Source of the DNA: Lactobacillus kefiranofaciens
Lineage (GTDB): Bacteria; Bacillota; Bacilli; Lactobacillales; Lactobacillaceae
Length of the DNA stretch: 64,000 bases
Assembly (NCBI RefSeq): GCF_900103655.1
Contig: NZ_FMXC01000010.1
Span: forward strand, 1-64,000
Direction: 5' to 3'
The notes beneath the pieces are model-generated. The model saw only the letters and a program-made list of their open reading frames with translations, had not been told where the DNA came from and searched no databases. A program made the position numbers and the translations under genes. Below, one piece after another: positions 1-10,900 of this stretch. Positions within the stretch are counted from its first letter, which is position 1, and every line of letters begins with the position of its first letter.

Positions 1-72
1 ATCACTAAAACAAGCAGACAAAGTTCGGTATTTGCTCATTTTCAGGCAGGAAATCAAGCAAAAAAAGTTTGA
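1..72 (+). other. possible 3' end of an upstream gene
   Basis: Frame 1 is open from the window edge to a TGA at 70-72 and is followed 20 bases later by a strong terminator hairpin, so this may be the last 23 codons of a plus-strand gene. Frame 2 also stays open, to about 118, but it runs into the hairpin. The peptide is too short to recognise. Low confidence. Confidence 0.2.
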
Positions 73-91
73 AATTTCTGTAGAAAAAGAA

Positions 92-136
92 AAAAGTACT
101 CTATTTCTACCTAACTGATAGAAATGGAATACTTTT
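92..136. terminator. bidirectional terminator downstream of serS
   Basis: An 18-base inverted repeat (92-109 with 119-136) pairs along its whole length if two G-U pairs are allowed, with a 9-base loop and A/T tracts on both flanks. It can end serS on the minus strand and whatever enters from the left on the plus strand. Confidence 0.8.
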
Positions 137-155
137 CTTTTCAATTTATTTTTTA

Positions 156-1463
156 TTAAAGCAAGCTTGATTCTTTAGTAATCTTCTTCATGCCATTCAT
201 GTAAGGTACTAAAGCATCAGGAACAGTTACTGAACCATCTTCGTTTTGGTAGTTTTCCAAAATTGCGGCTACACAACGACCAACGGCTAAACCTGAACCG
301 TTCAAAGTGTGAGCCAAGTGAAGCTTGCCATCTTCGCCGCGGTAACGAATTTGCGCACGACGAGCTTGGAAGTCAGTACAGTTAGAACAACTTGAAATTT
401 CACGGTACTTGTCTTGAGCTGGCATCCAAACTTCAAGGTCATAAGTCTTAGCACTAGTAAAACTTGCATCCCCAGTTGACAAAGCAACTACGTGGTATGG
501 CAAGCCTAACTTTTGCAATAAGTGTTCAGCATTGTGAGTCAACTTTTCAAGTTCATCCCATGATTCGTCTGGCTTACATACCTTAACCATTTCAACCTTG
601 CGGAATTCGTGCATTCTGATCAAACCACGAGTATCACGACCAGCTGAACCTGCTTCACTTCTAAATGCTGGTGACAAAGCAGTTACATTGATTGGCAATT
701 TGTTTTCGTGAATAATTTCATTTCTGAAGTAGTTAACTAATGGAACTTCAGCAGTTGGAATTAAAGTCAAATCACGTGGCTTGTCTGGATCATCGTTATC
801 CACGATAGTATAAACATCTTCATGGAACTTAGGGAATTGACCAGTGCCTTGCATTGAAGCATCGTTTACCAAGTATGGTGGGATTACTTCAGTGTAACCT
901 TCCTTAGTGTTTTCATCCAAGAAAAAGTTAAACACGGCACGCTCAAGCAAAGCTCCGGCACCAATGTAGTAAACAAAACGTGCACCTGAAACTTTAGCAG
1001 CACGGTCCCAGTCCAAAATGCCAAGATCAGTACCGATATCCCAGTGAGCTTTAGGCTTAAAGTTAAACTTGGTAGTTGGGTGCCACTTGCGAACTTCTTC
1101 GTTGTAGCTGTCATCTGGTCCAATTGGATCTGAATCAGCTGGGAAGTTAGGCAATCTAAGCAAAATGTAGTTTTGCTTTTCAGTTAATTCAGCAACTTCT
1201 TTATCTAAATCCTTGATTTCCTTACCTACTTTACGCATAGCTTGAATAGCATCATTGGCATCTTCCTTGTTGCGCTTCTTTTCAGCAATTTGCTTGGAAA
1301 CGTCGTTACGCTTAGCCTTTAATTGTTCACTCTTAGTCAAATCTTTACGACGCTTGGAGTCGATTTCAACTAATTCATCCAATTCTTCTGGCTTAATGCC
1401 ACGTGTAGCTAACTTTTTCTTTGACCAATCGAGATTCTCACGAATCACCTTAATATCAAGCAT
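156..1463 (-). CDS. serS: seryl-tRNA synthetase
   Basis: Class II synthetase that charges tRNA-Ser with serine in the cytosol; 435 residues, normal for the family. The N-terminal third is the tRNA-binding coiled coil, rich in Lys and Glu. The catalytic domain shows the motif 2 region [15 protein letters not shown] and motif 3 GLAVGR near the C-terminus. The ATG at 1463 was chosen because a GGAGG lies just upstream (about 1469-1473). A longer frame reaching 1538 would run through the T-box terminator and is not credible. It stands alone, controlled by the T-box leader at 1497-1710. Confidence 0.97.
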   Translation of the reverse strand: MLDIKVIRENLDWSKKKLATRGIKPEELDELVEIDSKRRKDLTKSEQLKAKRNDVSKQIAEKKRNKEDANDAIQAMRKVGKEIKDLDKEVAELTEKQNYILLRLPNFPADSDPIGPDDSYNEEVRKWHPTTKFNFKPKAHWDIGTDLGILDWDRAAKVSGARFVYYIGAGALLERAVFNFFLDENTKEGYTEVIPPYLVNDASMQGTGQFPKFHEDVYTIVDNDDPDKPRDLTLIPTAEVPLVNYFRNEIIHENKLPINVTALSPAFRSEAGSAGRDTRGLIRMHEFRKVEMVKVCKPDESWDELEKLTHNAEHLLQKLGLPYHVVALSTGDASFTSAKTYDLEVWMPAQDKYREISSCSNCTDFQARRAQIRYRGEDGKLHLAHTLNGSGLAVGRCVAAILENYQNEDGSVTVPDALVPYMNGMKKITKESSLL

Positions 1464-1496
1464 ATAAAACCTCCGTAATATGCAAAAACAAAAAAA

Positions 1497-1710
1497 GAGC
1501 CGACTTATCCCTAAATTGGGACGAATCGGCTCTTGCACAGCTTCGCGGTACCACCCATCTTCAGCCTGAATGACTGCACCTCTTGATAGGCGAATAACGA
1601 CGCCAAGCCGTGCAACTATTAATTGCCCACATTAATGAAATCTGGAAACGACTATGCATTCACTCACACCACCCGTGAACTCTCTGAAGCAGTCTTAAGA
1701 TTTCGTGTTT
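1497..1710 (-). promoter_or_regulatory. T-box leader of serS
   Basis: Read on the minus strand, the leader carries the typical AGAGAG start of stem I, a canonical T-box core GGGTGGTACCGCG (1544-1556), and then a GC-rich terminator hairpin (1497-1532) with a T-run before the serS ribosome binding site. Uncharged tRNA-Ser is expected to stabilise the antiterminator. The UGGU of the core can pair with the G73 acceptor end of tRNA-Ser with one wobble. I did not assign the specifier codon with certainty. Confidence 0.9.
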
Positions 1711-2246
1711 GCGTCTATTTTAAGCCATTCTGCTTTTTTGAGCAAATAATATTTTTCTTGATATGACAAAAAGACACTTACTTGACTGTAATCAACTGTG
1801 TACATATATCGAAAGCCCAATCTTCGCAATAATTTTTGCGATTTTTTGTTGCTGACAAACGTACCAGCCCACACTTCAGTCTGGCGCTTCTTCTTAAAAG
1901 CATAAGCCAGAATCAAATGGACTGCTTCTGTCATATAGCCATGTCCTTCAAACGATTGATCAATCAAAAAGCCCAATTCTTTGGTCTTTAACAAACCGCT
2001 TTTTTCATCCATACCACGTTCATATAATTCAATCAAACCAATTGCTTCATTATTTTTGCGTAAACAAATCACGTAGCTTTCAGCCCGATCCATATATTGA
2101 TGGACGCCATTAACTACCTCTGTCATGTTTTGATATTGTTCAAAGCCCGCTAAATCGTGATAACGAGAATTAGTTCCCCATTTCAATAGCAACTGAGCGT
2201 CTTTTACTTCAAAACGTCTCAAAAAAAGTCTCTTTGATTCAAGCAT
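1695..2246 (-). CDS. GNAT-family N-acetyltransferase (RimJ/RimL-like)
   Basis: 183-residue acetyltransferase of the GNAT fold, with the RimL-type start MLESKRLFLRRF, an internal GHGYMTEAV stretch matching the acetyl-CoA pyrophosphate loop (Q/RxxGxG/A type) near residue 100, and LLRRLGF near residue 140. The substrate cannot be read from the sequence. Its ATG overlaps the stop of the DedA-like gene (TAATG), so the two are translationally coupled. The serS promoter lies in its 3' end. Confidence 0.85.
   Translation of the reverse strand: MLESKRLFLRRFEVKDAQLLLKWGTNSRYHDLAGFEQYQNMTEVVNGVHQYMDRAESYVICLRKNNEAIGLIELYERGMDEKSGLLKTKELGFLIDQSFEGHGYMTEAVHLILAYAFKKKRQTEVWAGTFVSNKKSQKLLRRLGFRYMYTVDYSQVSVFLSYQEKYYLLKKAEWLKIDANTKS
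1717..1745 (-). promoter_or_regulatory. sigma-A promoter of serS leader
   Basis: The minus strand has TTGCTC, 17 bases, then TAAAAT (-35 at 1740-1745, -10 at 1717-1722). It sits inside the 3' end of the upstream acetyltransferase gene and would start RNA near 1710, just before the T-box. Confidence 0.55.
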
Positions 2247-2854
2247 TATTTACCCATCAGCTTCAACAGCCAGTTAGCACCAAATTGCAATCCAAAACTG
2301 TAGGCGATAATTGTCCATGGCTTACACAAAATAATAATCCAAAAATAAGTCGAGAATTTCATCTTCGTTAAACCAGCTAGCAAACACAGCACGTCATCTG
2401 GTGCAGCTGGAGCAAGAATACAAAGAGCAAAGAACCAGTTGAACTTTTTTTGATTCTCAGTCCACTTCATATACTTGTCCAACGTTTCTTCAGAGACGAT
2501 ATGCAAAATAAACGGTCTGCCGTAATGCCTTGCCAAGAAAAAGTTGATAATTGAGCCTATACAAATGCCCAGATAATTATAGATAAATCCCGCAACTGGG
2601 CCAAAGAAAATCACACCGCCTAATAGCGACACGCCACCTGGAATAATCGGAATAACCACTTGGACAATCTGAATTAACACAAATACAATCGGACCAATAA
2701 TCCGCTTATTCGCTAAATAATCCCGCATTCGAGCTTGACTATTAAAAATTCCTAAATTATACCAATAAATCACCAGCAAAATAATGATGATGCCACATAC
2801 AATCGTGGCAATATTGATTAACTTTCGACTAGCTTTCGCTGATAAATGATGCAT
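2246..2854 (-). CDS. DedA/TVP38-type membrane protein (SNARE-associated domain)
   Basis: 202-residue integral membrane protein with about five hydrophobic segments. The central PIIPGGVSLLGGVIFFGP stretch and the later APAAPDDVLCLLAGLTKM stretch are the hallmark regions of the VTT/SNARE-associated (TVP38, DedA) family, which is linked to lipid carrier recycling and membrane homeostasis. The ATG at 2854 is preferred over a GTG at 2872 because GAAGGCGAG lies at proper distance before it. First gene of a two-gene unit with the acetyltransferase. Confidence 0.85.
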   Translation of the reverse strand: MHHLSAKASRKLINIATIVCGIIIILLVIYWYNLGIFNSQARMRDYLANKRIIGPIVFVLIQIVQVVIPIIPGGVSLLGGVIFFGPVAGFIYNYLGICIGSIINFFLARHYGRPFILHIVSEETLDKYMKWTENQKKFNWFFALCILAPAAPDDVLCLLAGLTKMKFSTYFWIIILCKPWTIIAYSFGLQFGANWLLKLMGK

Positions 2855-3022
2855 TTTCTCGCCTTCTTTCACCTTAGTATTTCAATTTTAGCAGAAAAAA
2901 CTCACAGATACTTACTATCCAGAAAATCTAAAAAAATACTTATTAATCTTACTAATTTTTCTAGATAATATATAATAAAGTTAATAATATCCTTTAAATT
3001 TTTTAGAAAGGAAATGCAGTTT

Positions 3023-3817
3023 ATGGTTGTAATCAAAAATAATGTCGTTTATGACGAAGGAAAAAAACTAAGTGCAGATGTCTACTATCCTAATGATACG
3101 ACTTCAAGCACCAAGATCTTAATCTTCTGGCACGGTGGTGGCTGGTTCCGTGGCAATAAGAAAAGTGTCAAAAATCTCGGGGTTGATCTGGCTAACGCAG
3201 GATTTATGACCTTTATCCCTGAATACAGCCTAGCTCCGGCTGCAACTTTTCCTGCAGCTCACGATGATGCCTTGCACTTCGTTAACTGGCTTATAAAATC
3301 CGACTATACAGATAAGGATGATGCCAAAAATATTGTTCAGATTGGAGCAAGCGTAGGTGGAACAATGGCACTCTATGTAGCGGGCAAATACGGCTTCCCA
3401 ACTGTTACCTGGTCAGCTCCAGTTGAATATTCAACTTGGATTAAGAACCACCCAGACGTTAAAGCATCCCCAGCGGCCAAAGATGATTTCGGCATTACCG
3501 ATCCTCAAGAAATCAGGAATTCTTTCTATAAATACTTCACTTTAACTTATACTGGCACAGATGATGAACGAGTATTACAAAAACTTGATGCGCGCTCATA
3601 TGACTTTACCAACTTAGGGAAATTGATGATGATCAATTCTGCAGCCGAACTTACACCGATTTCTACAGTATTAGACTTCGTTAAGTTTTTAGCTCAAAAG
3701 AACTTAGGTACTCAGCTACTAGTCATTCCTGGTCACGGCCACGCAATGGACTATGGTGCTGATTATCTTGATGAATCCCTTGACTTTTTATACCAAACTA
3801 TTAAGAGACAGGAATAA
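3023..3817 (+). CDS. alpha/beta hydrolase (esterase/lipase-like)
   Basis: 264-residue cytosolic serine hydrolase. It has the oxyanion-hole motif HGGGW near residue 40, the nucleophile elbow GASVGG (GxSxG) near residue 110, and a C-terminal GHGHAMDYG holding the likely catalytic His. This is the hormone-sensitive-lipase-like/BD-FAE layout, so short acyl or feruloyl-type esters are plausible substrates. The ATG at 3023 is preferred because AGAAAGGA (3005-3012) is 10 bases away; the ATG at 3014 is too close. The broken regulator gene follows after 2 bases. Confidence 0.85.
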   Translation: MVVIKNNVVYDEGKKLSADVYYPNDTTSSTKILIFWHGGGWFRGNKKSVKNLGVDLANAGFMTFIPEYSLAPAATFPAAHDDALHFVNWLIKSDYTDKDDAKNIVQIGASVGGTMALYVAGKYGFPTVTWSAPVEYSTWIKNHPDVKASPAAKDDFGITDPQEIRNSFYKYFTLTYTGTDDERVLQKLDARSYDFTNLGKLMMINSAAELTPISTVLDFVKFLAQKNLGTQLLVIPGHGHAMDYGADYLDESLDFLYQTIKRQE

Positions 3818-3819
3818 TT

Positions 3820-4674
3820 ATGATTAACATTGAAAAATTCATTAAAATCCGCAAAGAACAAAAGCTATCGCAAACTGAGCTTTGTCACAGAATTTGTACT
3901 CAATCTACTTTAAGCAAATTCGAAAATAACGGACAAGTGCCTTCCTTTAAGATCCTAAAGCAATTGTGTGACCGACTAAACATTTAAGTCAGTGACATCA
4001 TCAGTAACAGCGTTGAAAAACATATTCAGCACCTATTATTTGAAGCCGACTTTTCATTCATTAATTACGATTATGGCAAAATTTTTGACATTCTTTCCCA
4101 AATTGATGAAAAAAGCTTGCGTCGTAAAGATGATCTAGTGCATTACCGCTTCTTGCGCGGGGAATATGCTCTAAAAAATGACCGTAACCAAATGAGCGCG
4201 CTGTTTTACTTTAATGATATTCTGACTTCTGAACTAGATGAAAACAACATTTATCGTTTACTCGCCCTTAACGGCTGTAGTCAGATTTATGCAGAACAAG
4301 GCGAACTAGAAAAAGCGGAACACTATTATAGTCAAGTGCTAAAAAACATCAAAGACGTAGAAATCGATGATCCGTTGACCATATTGCATGCCTTAGCAAT
4401 TTTATGTGATGCTGGTGAATTCTACGGCGAAAGAAAAATGTACCGCGAATCCAACTCGCTTCTGCGTTATGCCTACAAAATTGGTGCTAATTATCATGCC
4501 CTTTTCTATATGACAAGAATTCTATTGCGGCAAGGATTAAATGATATGCAGCAAGGCAAGAAGAAAGAAATCACAATTCAGCATTTAAATGATGCCTGTG
4601 CCTTCGCGCGTATTAACCGTAACCGCATTACACTCGAACATGCTAAAAAGGCATTGAAACAATTAGAAAATTAA
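3820..4674 (+). pseudogene. XRE/Rgg-like transcriptional regulator, interrupted by a nonsense codon
   Basis: Read through, this is a 284-residue protein: an N-terminal helix-turn-helix (QKLSQTELCHRICTQSTLSKFE) and a C-terminal helical region with TPR-like repeats (EQGELEKAEHYYSQVL), the length and layout of Rgg/MutR-type peptide-responsive regulators. Codon 56 is TAA (3985-3987), and reading resumes in the same frame straight after it, so a single substitution explains the break. A truncated HTH-only peptide, or a restart around 4117, could still be made. It probably once regulated the adjacent hydrolase. Confidence 0.85.
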
Positions 4675-4699
4675 AAAAGCCCAAGTGGGCTTTTTTTTT
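4673..4699. terminator. bidirectional terminator between regulator and ntd
   Basis: AAAAAAGCCC, a 4-base loop, then GGGCTTTTTT forms a perfect hairpin with T-runs on both strands. It serves the convergent genes on either side. Confidence 0.9.
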
Positions 4700-5198
4700 A
4701 GATAATTTTATAACCAACTACTGGCTTAGCAGGCGTTGTCTTAAAATCATAAGTGGCTAATTTGGCAAATTCTGTATTGCCATCAATAATGGTCGTGACG
4801 CCTTGAGCGATCATCAAATTCATTTCTTTATCACGCTCAGGATGATTGGTAAATGGTACTAACACTACCGGCTTGTGCAATGCACGCATGAAGCCAATCT
4901 CAAAGGCACTGCCATCATCAAGATTGTCCATGTCATATAAAAAGACGCCACATGAAGCATTGACTATCCCAGTCAAATCGTTGTTATAAGTAGCTAAACG
5001 CCAAGTCATGCTGCGAACGCCGCCAACTTCTGGATTTTCTTCTGCTGGATCAACGAAGCTTTGATCAAATGGAAAATGAACTCGAAATACTGTAGGATTC
5101 TTCTCCAATAATTCACGTGCCTTCTTAACCCGTGCGCGTTGATCATCATTGTAAAAAGGCGTTCCTAAATAAATTGTCGCGGTTGCATCTGTAGCCAT
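4698..5198 (-). CDS. ntd: nucleoside 2-deoxyribosyltransferase
   Basis: 166-residue enzyme that exchanges the base between 2'-deoxynucleosides, part of nucleoside salvage typical of lactobacilli. The N-terminal TIYLGTPFYNDDQ binding loop, the TGIVNASCGVFLYD strand and the DDGSAFEIGF motif, with the likely nucleophile Glu100, are characteristic. The length is near the usual 155-168. The ribosome binding site AGGGGG precedes the ATG. Monocistronic, ending at a shared terminator. Confidence 0.93.
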   Translation of the reverse strand: MATDATATIYLGTPFYNDDQRARVKKARELLEKNPTVFRVHFPFDQSFVDPAEENPEVGGVRSMTWRLATYNNDLTGIVNASCGVFLYDMDNLDDGSAFEIGFMRALHKPVVLVPFTNHPERDKEMNLMIAQGVTTIIDGNTEFAKLATYDFKTTPAKPVVGYKII

Positions 5199-5283
5199 TT
5201 TTATCCCCCTGTTTTAAAAATAAATTTTTCTCATTTTACCATGACTTTTTACTAACTAAAAGTACAAATGAATGTCTTTTAAC

Positions 5284-5300
5284 TGAAAACGCTTTATAAT
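5284..5300 (+). promoter_or_regulatory. -10 box overlapped by a cre-like site
   Basis: TGAAAACGCTTTAT (5284-5297) matches 12 of 14 positions of the catabolite-responsive element TGAAARCGYTTTCA, and it overlaps the -10 TATAAT at 5295-5300. CcpA bound here would block RNA polymerase. No clear -35 is visible. Confidence 0.6.
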
Positions 5301-5339
5301 GTAAACATAGTCTATTACTTATGAACGGAGGAATTATAT

Positions 5340-6722
5340 TTGTCTAGATATCAATCAATTAACCCATATACTAACGAAGAATTTGCTAGCTACGATAATC
5401 CGACTGCTAAGCAAATTGACGAGTCCATCAATTTAGCTCACATGCTTTATAAAAAATGGCGGCATGAAGAGCCAGCTAGTCGGGCCAAAACTTTACACGA
5501 CATTGCTGACGCTTTTCGTGACCATGAAGATGAAATGGCTAAGATGATGACTTTAGAAATGGGGAAGCTTTTACGTGAATCCCGCGAAGAAGTTGAACTC
5601 TGTGCTTCAATCTGTGACTATTATGCAGAAAACGGTCCAGCAATGCTCAAGCCTACCCCATTAAAGAGCGACTTAGGAACGGGCTATTACTTAAAGCAGG
5701 CGACCGGGGTAATCATGGCTTGTGAGCCTTGGAATTTCCCACTTTACCAAGTAATTAGAGTTTTTGCCCCTAACTTCATCGTGGGCAACCCAATTTTATT
5801 AAAACATGCTCATAACGTTCCTGGCTCTGCCGCATTAGCTGCCAAAATCATTAAGCGTGCTGGTGCTCCAGAAGGTAGCCTGATTAATCTTTATCCGAGC
5901 TACGATCAATTAGCAGATATTATCGCTGATCCAAGAATTCAAGGAGTAGCATTAACAGGATCTGAACGAGGCGGTTCTGCTGTAGCTGAAGCCGCTGGCA
6001 AAAACTTGAAGAAGTCTACCATGGAACTCGGCGGCAATGATGCCTTCATTGTGTTGGACGACGCCGATCCGCAACTGTTGCGCAACGTTCTAGGGGATGC
6101 TAGAACCTATAACGACGGTCAGGTATGTACTTCTTCCAAGCGAATCATCGTTGAGAAGTCACGTTACGATGAGGTGCTTCATGAACTAAAGAATGTCTTC
6201 TCTAGCCTGAAGGCTGGCGAGCCGCTCGAAGCAGACACTACTCTACCACCAATGAATTCTGAAAGAGCAAAAGAAAGACTTGCTGCTCAAGTAAAGAAGG
6301 CTACCGATGCTGGAGCCAAAGTCTTTTATCAATATCCAGAAATCGATTCTAAGGGTGCATTCTTTAGACCAACAATTTTGACTAATATTGACAAAAATAA
6401 TCCTATCTTTGACGAAGAATTATTCGGTCCAGTTGCAGAAGTCTTCGTAGTTGACGATGATGACGCAGCCATTACATTAGCTAACGATTCAAGTTACGGC
6501 TTAGGTTCATCCATAATCAGCAGCAATATTGAACGCGCTCAAAAAGTTGCCGCTCAAATTGAAACTGGAATGACCGTAATTAATGGACGCTGGATTACTT
6601 CAGGTGAATTGCCATTTGGTGGCGTGAAGAAATCTGGCTACGGCCGTGAATTAAGCGAATTAGGCATGATGGCCTTTGTTAATGAACACTTAATTTTCGA
6701 CGTTACTAAGAATAATCAATAG
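5340..6722 (+). CDS. NAD(P)-dependent aldehyde dehydrogenase (succinate-semialdehyde dehydrogenase type)
   Basis: 460-residue aldehyde dehydrogenase oxidising an aldehyde to its acid. The catalytic Glu lies in [11 protein letters not shown] (near residue 229) and the catalytic Cys in [10 protein letters not shown] (near residue 263); [11 protein letters not shown] and GSERGGS are cofactor-site motifs. The family resemblance is to the succinate-semialdehyde dehydrogenase/GabD group, but the true substrate is unproven. The start is TTG at 5340, supported by GGAGG at 5328-5332. Monocistronic, with a cre-like element over the -10. Confidence 0.9.
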   Translation: MSRYQSINPYTNEEFASYDNPTAKQIDESINLAHMLYKKWRHEEPASRAKTLHDIADAFRDHEDEMAKMMTLEMGKLLRESREEVELCASICDYYAENGPAMLKPTPLKSDLGTGYYLKQATGVIMACEPWNFPLYQVIRVFAPNFIVGNPILLKHAHNVPGSAALAAKIIKRAGAPEGSLINLYPSYDQLADIIADPRIQGVALTGSERGGSAVAEAAGKNLKKSTMELGGNDAFIVLDDADPQLLRNVLGDARTYNDGQVCTSSKRIIVEKSRYDEVLHELKNVFSSLKAGEPLEADTTLPPMNSERAKERLAAQVKKATDAGAKVFYQYPEIDSKGAFFRPTILTNIDKNNPIFDEELFGPVAEVFVVDDDDAAITLANDSSYGLGSSIISSNIERAQKVAAQIETGMTVINGRWITSGELPFGGVKKSGYGRELSELGMMAFVNEHLIFDVTKNNQ

Positions 6723-6737
6723 AAATTTTGGCAAAAC

Positions 6738-6774
6738 AAAATCCTCCAAAGTTGAACGCTTTAGAGGGTTTTTC
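6738..6774. terminator. terminator after aldehyde dehydrogenase
   Basis: The AAATCCTCCAAAG region pairs with CTTTAGAGGGTTT around a short loop and ends in T's on the plus strand. The A-tract on the other side makes it usable on the minus strand too. Confidence 0.75.
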
Positions 6775-6776
6775 TT

Positions 6777-7808
6777 TTACTTATTTTTCTTAAACAAATT
6801 ATATCCTGATAGTCCCGTGGTGAGCATGCTTGCTAAAATCAAGAAATAAGCTGAAGCTCCCAGCGATACCGCGTAGGTTAATAATTGACTAGTCAACTGA
6901 CTAAGAACGCCAGTTGCAGCCCGGCTTGTACTTGACATTTTATAAATCATGTAGATTAAAAAGGTCGTCTCAATCAACGATAAGACAAAGGCAAGCGTCT
7001 GACTGCTCTTCGTATTTTTCAAAATATTGTAAATAATAAAAATCGGAAATAAGAAAAGCAGCAACCAAACAATGTATAAAATCAACGAATACATCGAAGT
7101 TGACCCTGAAGATAAAAGCCGGCCAGCTAAGCTAAAGAGCACATTGGAAATAGACATCTTTTGCGTGTAGCTAACGGCTGAAACAGAAGCCCCAGAGTCA
7201 GTAAAAAGTACCATTAAGCTAATCAAAGAAGTTAGAATAACCGATAGCTGAACATAGCTAAAATGATGTGGCCGTTTTGCTTTTAGTTCGCGAACTCGGT
7301 TTTCAACGCGCGGATGATTTTGGGCGAATTTTTCTCCTCGCTCCTTAATCTTATCGCCATGCTCATCAACTTGATTAAACACATTCGAGCCAATCTGGTT
7401 GATCTTCTGGGTCAAACGCTTATCAACAGTATATTGTTCTATCTTTTGTTTACGATCACAAACAATAAACAGCCAGATCATCAGGGCAAAAAAGCAGCTC
7501 CAGCCAGCTGGTCTAGAAAAGCTCATTAAGATCAATAGAAAAATACCCAATAAAAATACCAAGGTAGCATTCTGTCTCACCCAAGCAATCATTCGCTGCA
7601 CAGTAGAATTCTGCTTTTGGGGATAAAATTCTTCACGATAAGCCGCCCGACTTGCAACTCGTTTGCCTTCGTCCGATTTTTCATATTTTGTTCGTTGGTG
7701 TTGATCAGTGAAAAAATCTTCGCGATATTTTTTCAGATTGAAACCACAGTTAGGACAAATGTCATCATTAGCACTAATCTGCTGGTTGCAATTTGGACAT
7801 GTAGTCAT
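6777..7808 (-). CDS. zinc-ribbon membrane protein of unknown function
   Basis: 343 residues. The first 25 hold a CPNC-x12-CPNC zinc ribbon, followed by a basic linker, two close membrane segments (about residues 85-120), a second charged linker with coiled-coil tendency, and four to five more hydrophobic segments. Such zinc-ribbon plus membrane proteins are common in Lactobacillales, with no settled role. AAGGGA precedes the ATG. It stands alone between two terminators. Confidence 0.75.
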   Translation of the reverse strand: MTTCPNCNQQISANDDICPNCGFNLKKYREDFFTDQHQRTKYEKSDEGKRVASRAAYREEFYPQKQNSTVQRMIAWVRQNATLVFLLGIFLLILMSFSRPAGWSCFFALMIWLFIVCDRKQKIEQYTVDKRLTQKINQIGSNVFNQVDEHGDKIKERGEKFAQNHPRVENRVRELKAKRPHHFSYVQLSVILTSLISLMVLFTDSGASVSAVSYTQKMSISNVLFSLAGRLLSSGSTSMYSLILYIVWLLLFLFPIFIIYNILKNTKSSQTLAFVLSLIETTFLIYMIYKMSSTSRAATGVLSQLTSQLLTYAVSLGASAYFLILASMLTTGLSGYNLFKKNK

Positions 7809-7917
7809 ATTAAAAGTCCCTTCTTTTCAATCTATTATTAATTATACCATGTCGCAGAAAGCAAATAACTGCGATCTAGCTTGCTTAATAAAATTATGAA
7901 TAAATTACACACAAGAC

Positions 7918-7955
7918 AAAAAAGAAGCCTTACAGAACTTGCTGTAGGGCTTCTT
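7918..7955 (-). terminator. terminator of the TetR-MMPL operon
   Basis: AAGAAGCCTTACAG (7922-7935) pairs with CTGTAGGGCTTCTT (7942-7955), and the minus strand continues into a T-run. Confidence 0.85.
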
Positions 7956-7967
7956 CTAGCTTAAATA

Positions 7968-10900
7968 TTATTTGGCTTTCTTTTTCTTAGCAAACTTGTT
8001 AAAGTTGATTCCCTCATAAGTCAACTTAACTGCAGCTGATAAGGTAATTGGCAAGATAAATACCAGAATTAACAAACCAACATCAACAATCAAGGCAACT
8101 TCGATCAAGGTTGGAATACCTGATGGAATAAGGGCAGCGAAGGTACCATCTAAGATAATTGCGGCTGAGACAACAACCGTACCAATGATGGCACAAGCCT
8201 TCAAAATTCTTGAGCTTGGGCTAGTGTATTCTTCAGTCTCAAGTTCACGATAACGGGTCATGAGGAAGATACTGTAATCAACCCCTAAAGCAATCAACAT
8301 GATAAAGCTGAAGAATGGAGTATTCCAAGTCAACATGCTCTTGCCTAAGATTGCTTTAACAATCCATTGGTTGATTGAAAGTGAGCAAAGGTAAGCAATA
8401 AGCAAAGTACCAAGAATATAAATTGGTTGAAGTAGTGAACGAGTTACGAACATTAAGGCAATGCCGATACCAATCAACATGATTGCGGCAGTTCTAAGGA
8501 AGTCGCCGCTAGCAACAGTCTTAGTATCCTTAATCTTTGAACTTTGACCACCCATCGCTACCTTAGCATTCTTAAGAGCAGTACCTTGGAATGACTTCTT
8601 AGCCATAGCACTTAATTCTTGTGACTTATCAGTAGCTTCAGTTGCACTTGGATTAGAATTGAAGACAACAATAATTTGAGCTGACTTCTTGTCTGGGCTG
8701 AGGTAAACATCCATGGACTTCTTGAACATATCGTTCTTTAAGAATTCCTTCGGAATGTAGAAAGTCTTTGCGGCTGCAGATGAGCCTAAGCCTTTAAGGT
8801 AAGTTTCACCTTGACCCAAACCACTGTTAACAGTATCAATACCTGAAGTAAGTTGTGGAGCTTTAGAAGCTAACTTGCCTGCACCTTCACTAAGTTGACC
8901 GGCACCAGAGTTAAGTTGTCCAATACCTGAGATCAATTGTGGGGCTTGGCTAGCTAATTGACCAACACCACTGTTAAGTTGACCTGCACCGCTGTTCAGG
9001 GATGCAGCGCCAGAGTTAAGTCTTTGAGCACCGGCAACACCTTGACTAGCTGCTGATTGAACTTGACTTAAGCCTGAGCTTAATTGGTTCAAAGCAGTTG
9101 CGGCAACTGGAAGTGCTTGGTTTGAGGCTTGAGCTAAAGTATTAACCTGAGTCTTCAAAGTTTGGAGTTGACTTATCAAGTTACTTTGCTGCATTGCGGC
9201 CATTGAACCCTGCAGACCTTGAGCTGCTGAAGCTGCATTTTGCATAGCTGATTGCAATTTATCAGTATTAGAACCAGCTTTAGCCTTTTGTACTACTGAT
9301 TGAACAGCAGCCGATGCAGCTGCAGTTGCAGCTTGAGTAGCAGCTTGCTTTTGATCAGCTGGCACATTAGCTACTGCTGATCTAACGGCTGATTCAATTG
9401 CAGATTGAACATCTGATTGGCTTACAGATGAGCCAGCACCACCAGCTGCACTTTGTAATTCTTTTAAACTGCTTTCAAGATCTGCAGCTTGTTTTTGAAC
9501 AGTTGACAAGCTATTCGTCAATGATGAAGTATCGACCCCACCACCAATAGCTTGATTCAACTGTTGAATACCACTATTAATTTGTGGCAAAGCTTGTTGC
9601 AATTGAGCAAGTTGCTGCTTGTTAGAACCACTCATTTGAGTTGATAATTGTGAGCTCAATTGTTGCAATTGGTTAACCATTTGTTGGGTACCATTTTGTA
9701 AAGTTTGCGTACCACTCTGCAAGCTATTAGCACCATTTTGCAAACGACTAGTACCACCAACTAACTGTTGAGCACCACTTTGAAGTCGTCCAGTACCATC
9801 TTGAAGTTGATCTGCACCATCCTTCAAACTATTAGCACCATTAGCAAGTTTGTTTGAGCCCTTGCTTAACTTGCCTAAACCTGAACGAGCTTGATCAACA
9901 CCATCGTTAACAGTGTTTAATTGATTATTGACATACAACATGTCAATTGGCTCACCGTATGGTTCAGTGACTGATGTAGCAAATGAAACGTCTTTGGAAG
10001 ATTGAAGCTGCTTAGTCAATTGATCAATCAACTTCAAGTTTTCTTCGTTATCTAATCGATGCTTACTTTGAATGTATAAGTATGATGGTTCTGCCATCCC
10101 TTTAGAGAAGTGCTTTTGAACTACCAACAATCCTTGCTTAGATGGAACTGAATCAGCAATTTCATCAGTATCATCATAGTTCAAGTGACCTGAATACATC
10201 AGCATAAATGGAATAGTAACTACAGCTAAAACAACCAAGTAAATAATTGGGTGCTTCAAAGTTGAAGCTGAAATACCATGCCATAGCTTGTCATCACTTT
10301 CACCATTGAAGGTCTTAACAGGCCAGAACATCTTCTTGCCGAGAACGGCCATGAAGAATGGATTAAGTGTTAGCAATACTACCAACAATACGGCAACACC
10401 GACAGCAACACCGACAGCTGATTGGTAAACTGAGAATCTAGCTAAACTTAAAGCCGTAAATCCAATTAAGATGGATGAACCGGAATAAAGAATAGTCTTA
10501 CCAGCGTTGTAGAGCGAATCATGCATCGCCTTATACTTATCTATCCCTTTACCCAGGTCTTCTTTAAACTTGTCATAAAGCAAAATGTTGTAGTCGGTAC
10601 CTATACCAAAGAGCACGATCACCATGAACACTTGCGTGAAGTTCGAGAATGGGAAGTTAGCATGTTCAACTAAGTTCATCACAATTGAGAAGGAAGTCAG
10701 GAATGAGACACCAACCGTTAACAATGAAATTAATGGAACAATCGGTGACTTGAAGACGATGATCAAAACAATGAAGATAAAGACAACTGTAATTGCTTCA
10801 GTCTTTTTAATCCCCTTTTGAATTGAAGCCGAGAAGTCATGCTGCAAGACATCAGCACCAGTTACATACGTGCGCAAGCCCTGCGTCTTAACATTCTTGT

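Noticed and set aside
1464..1538. N-terminal extension of SerRS
   Set aside because: The extra codons run through the T-box terminator and lack a ribosome binding site; the ATG at 1463 has one.
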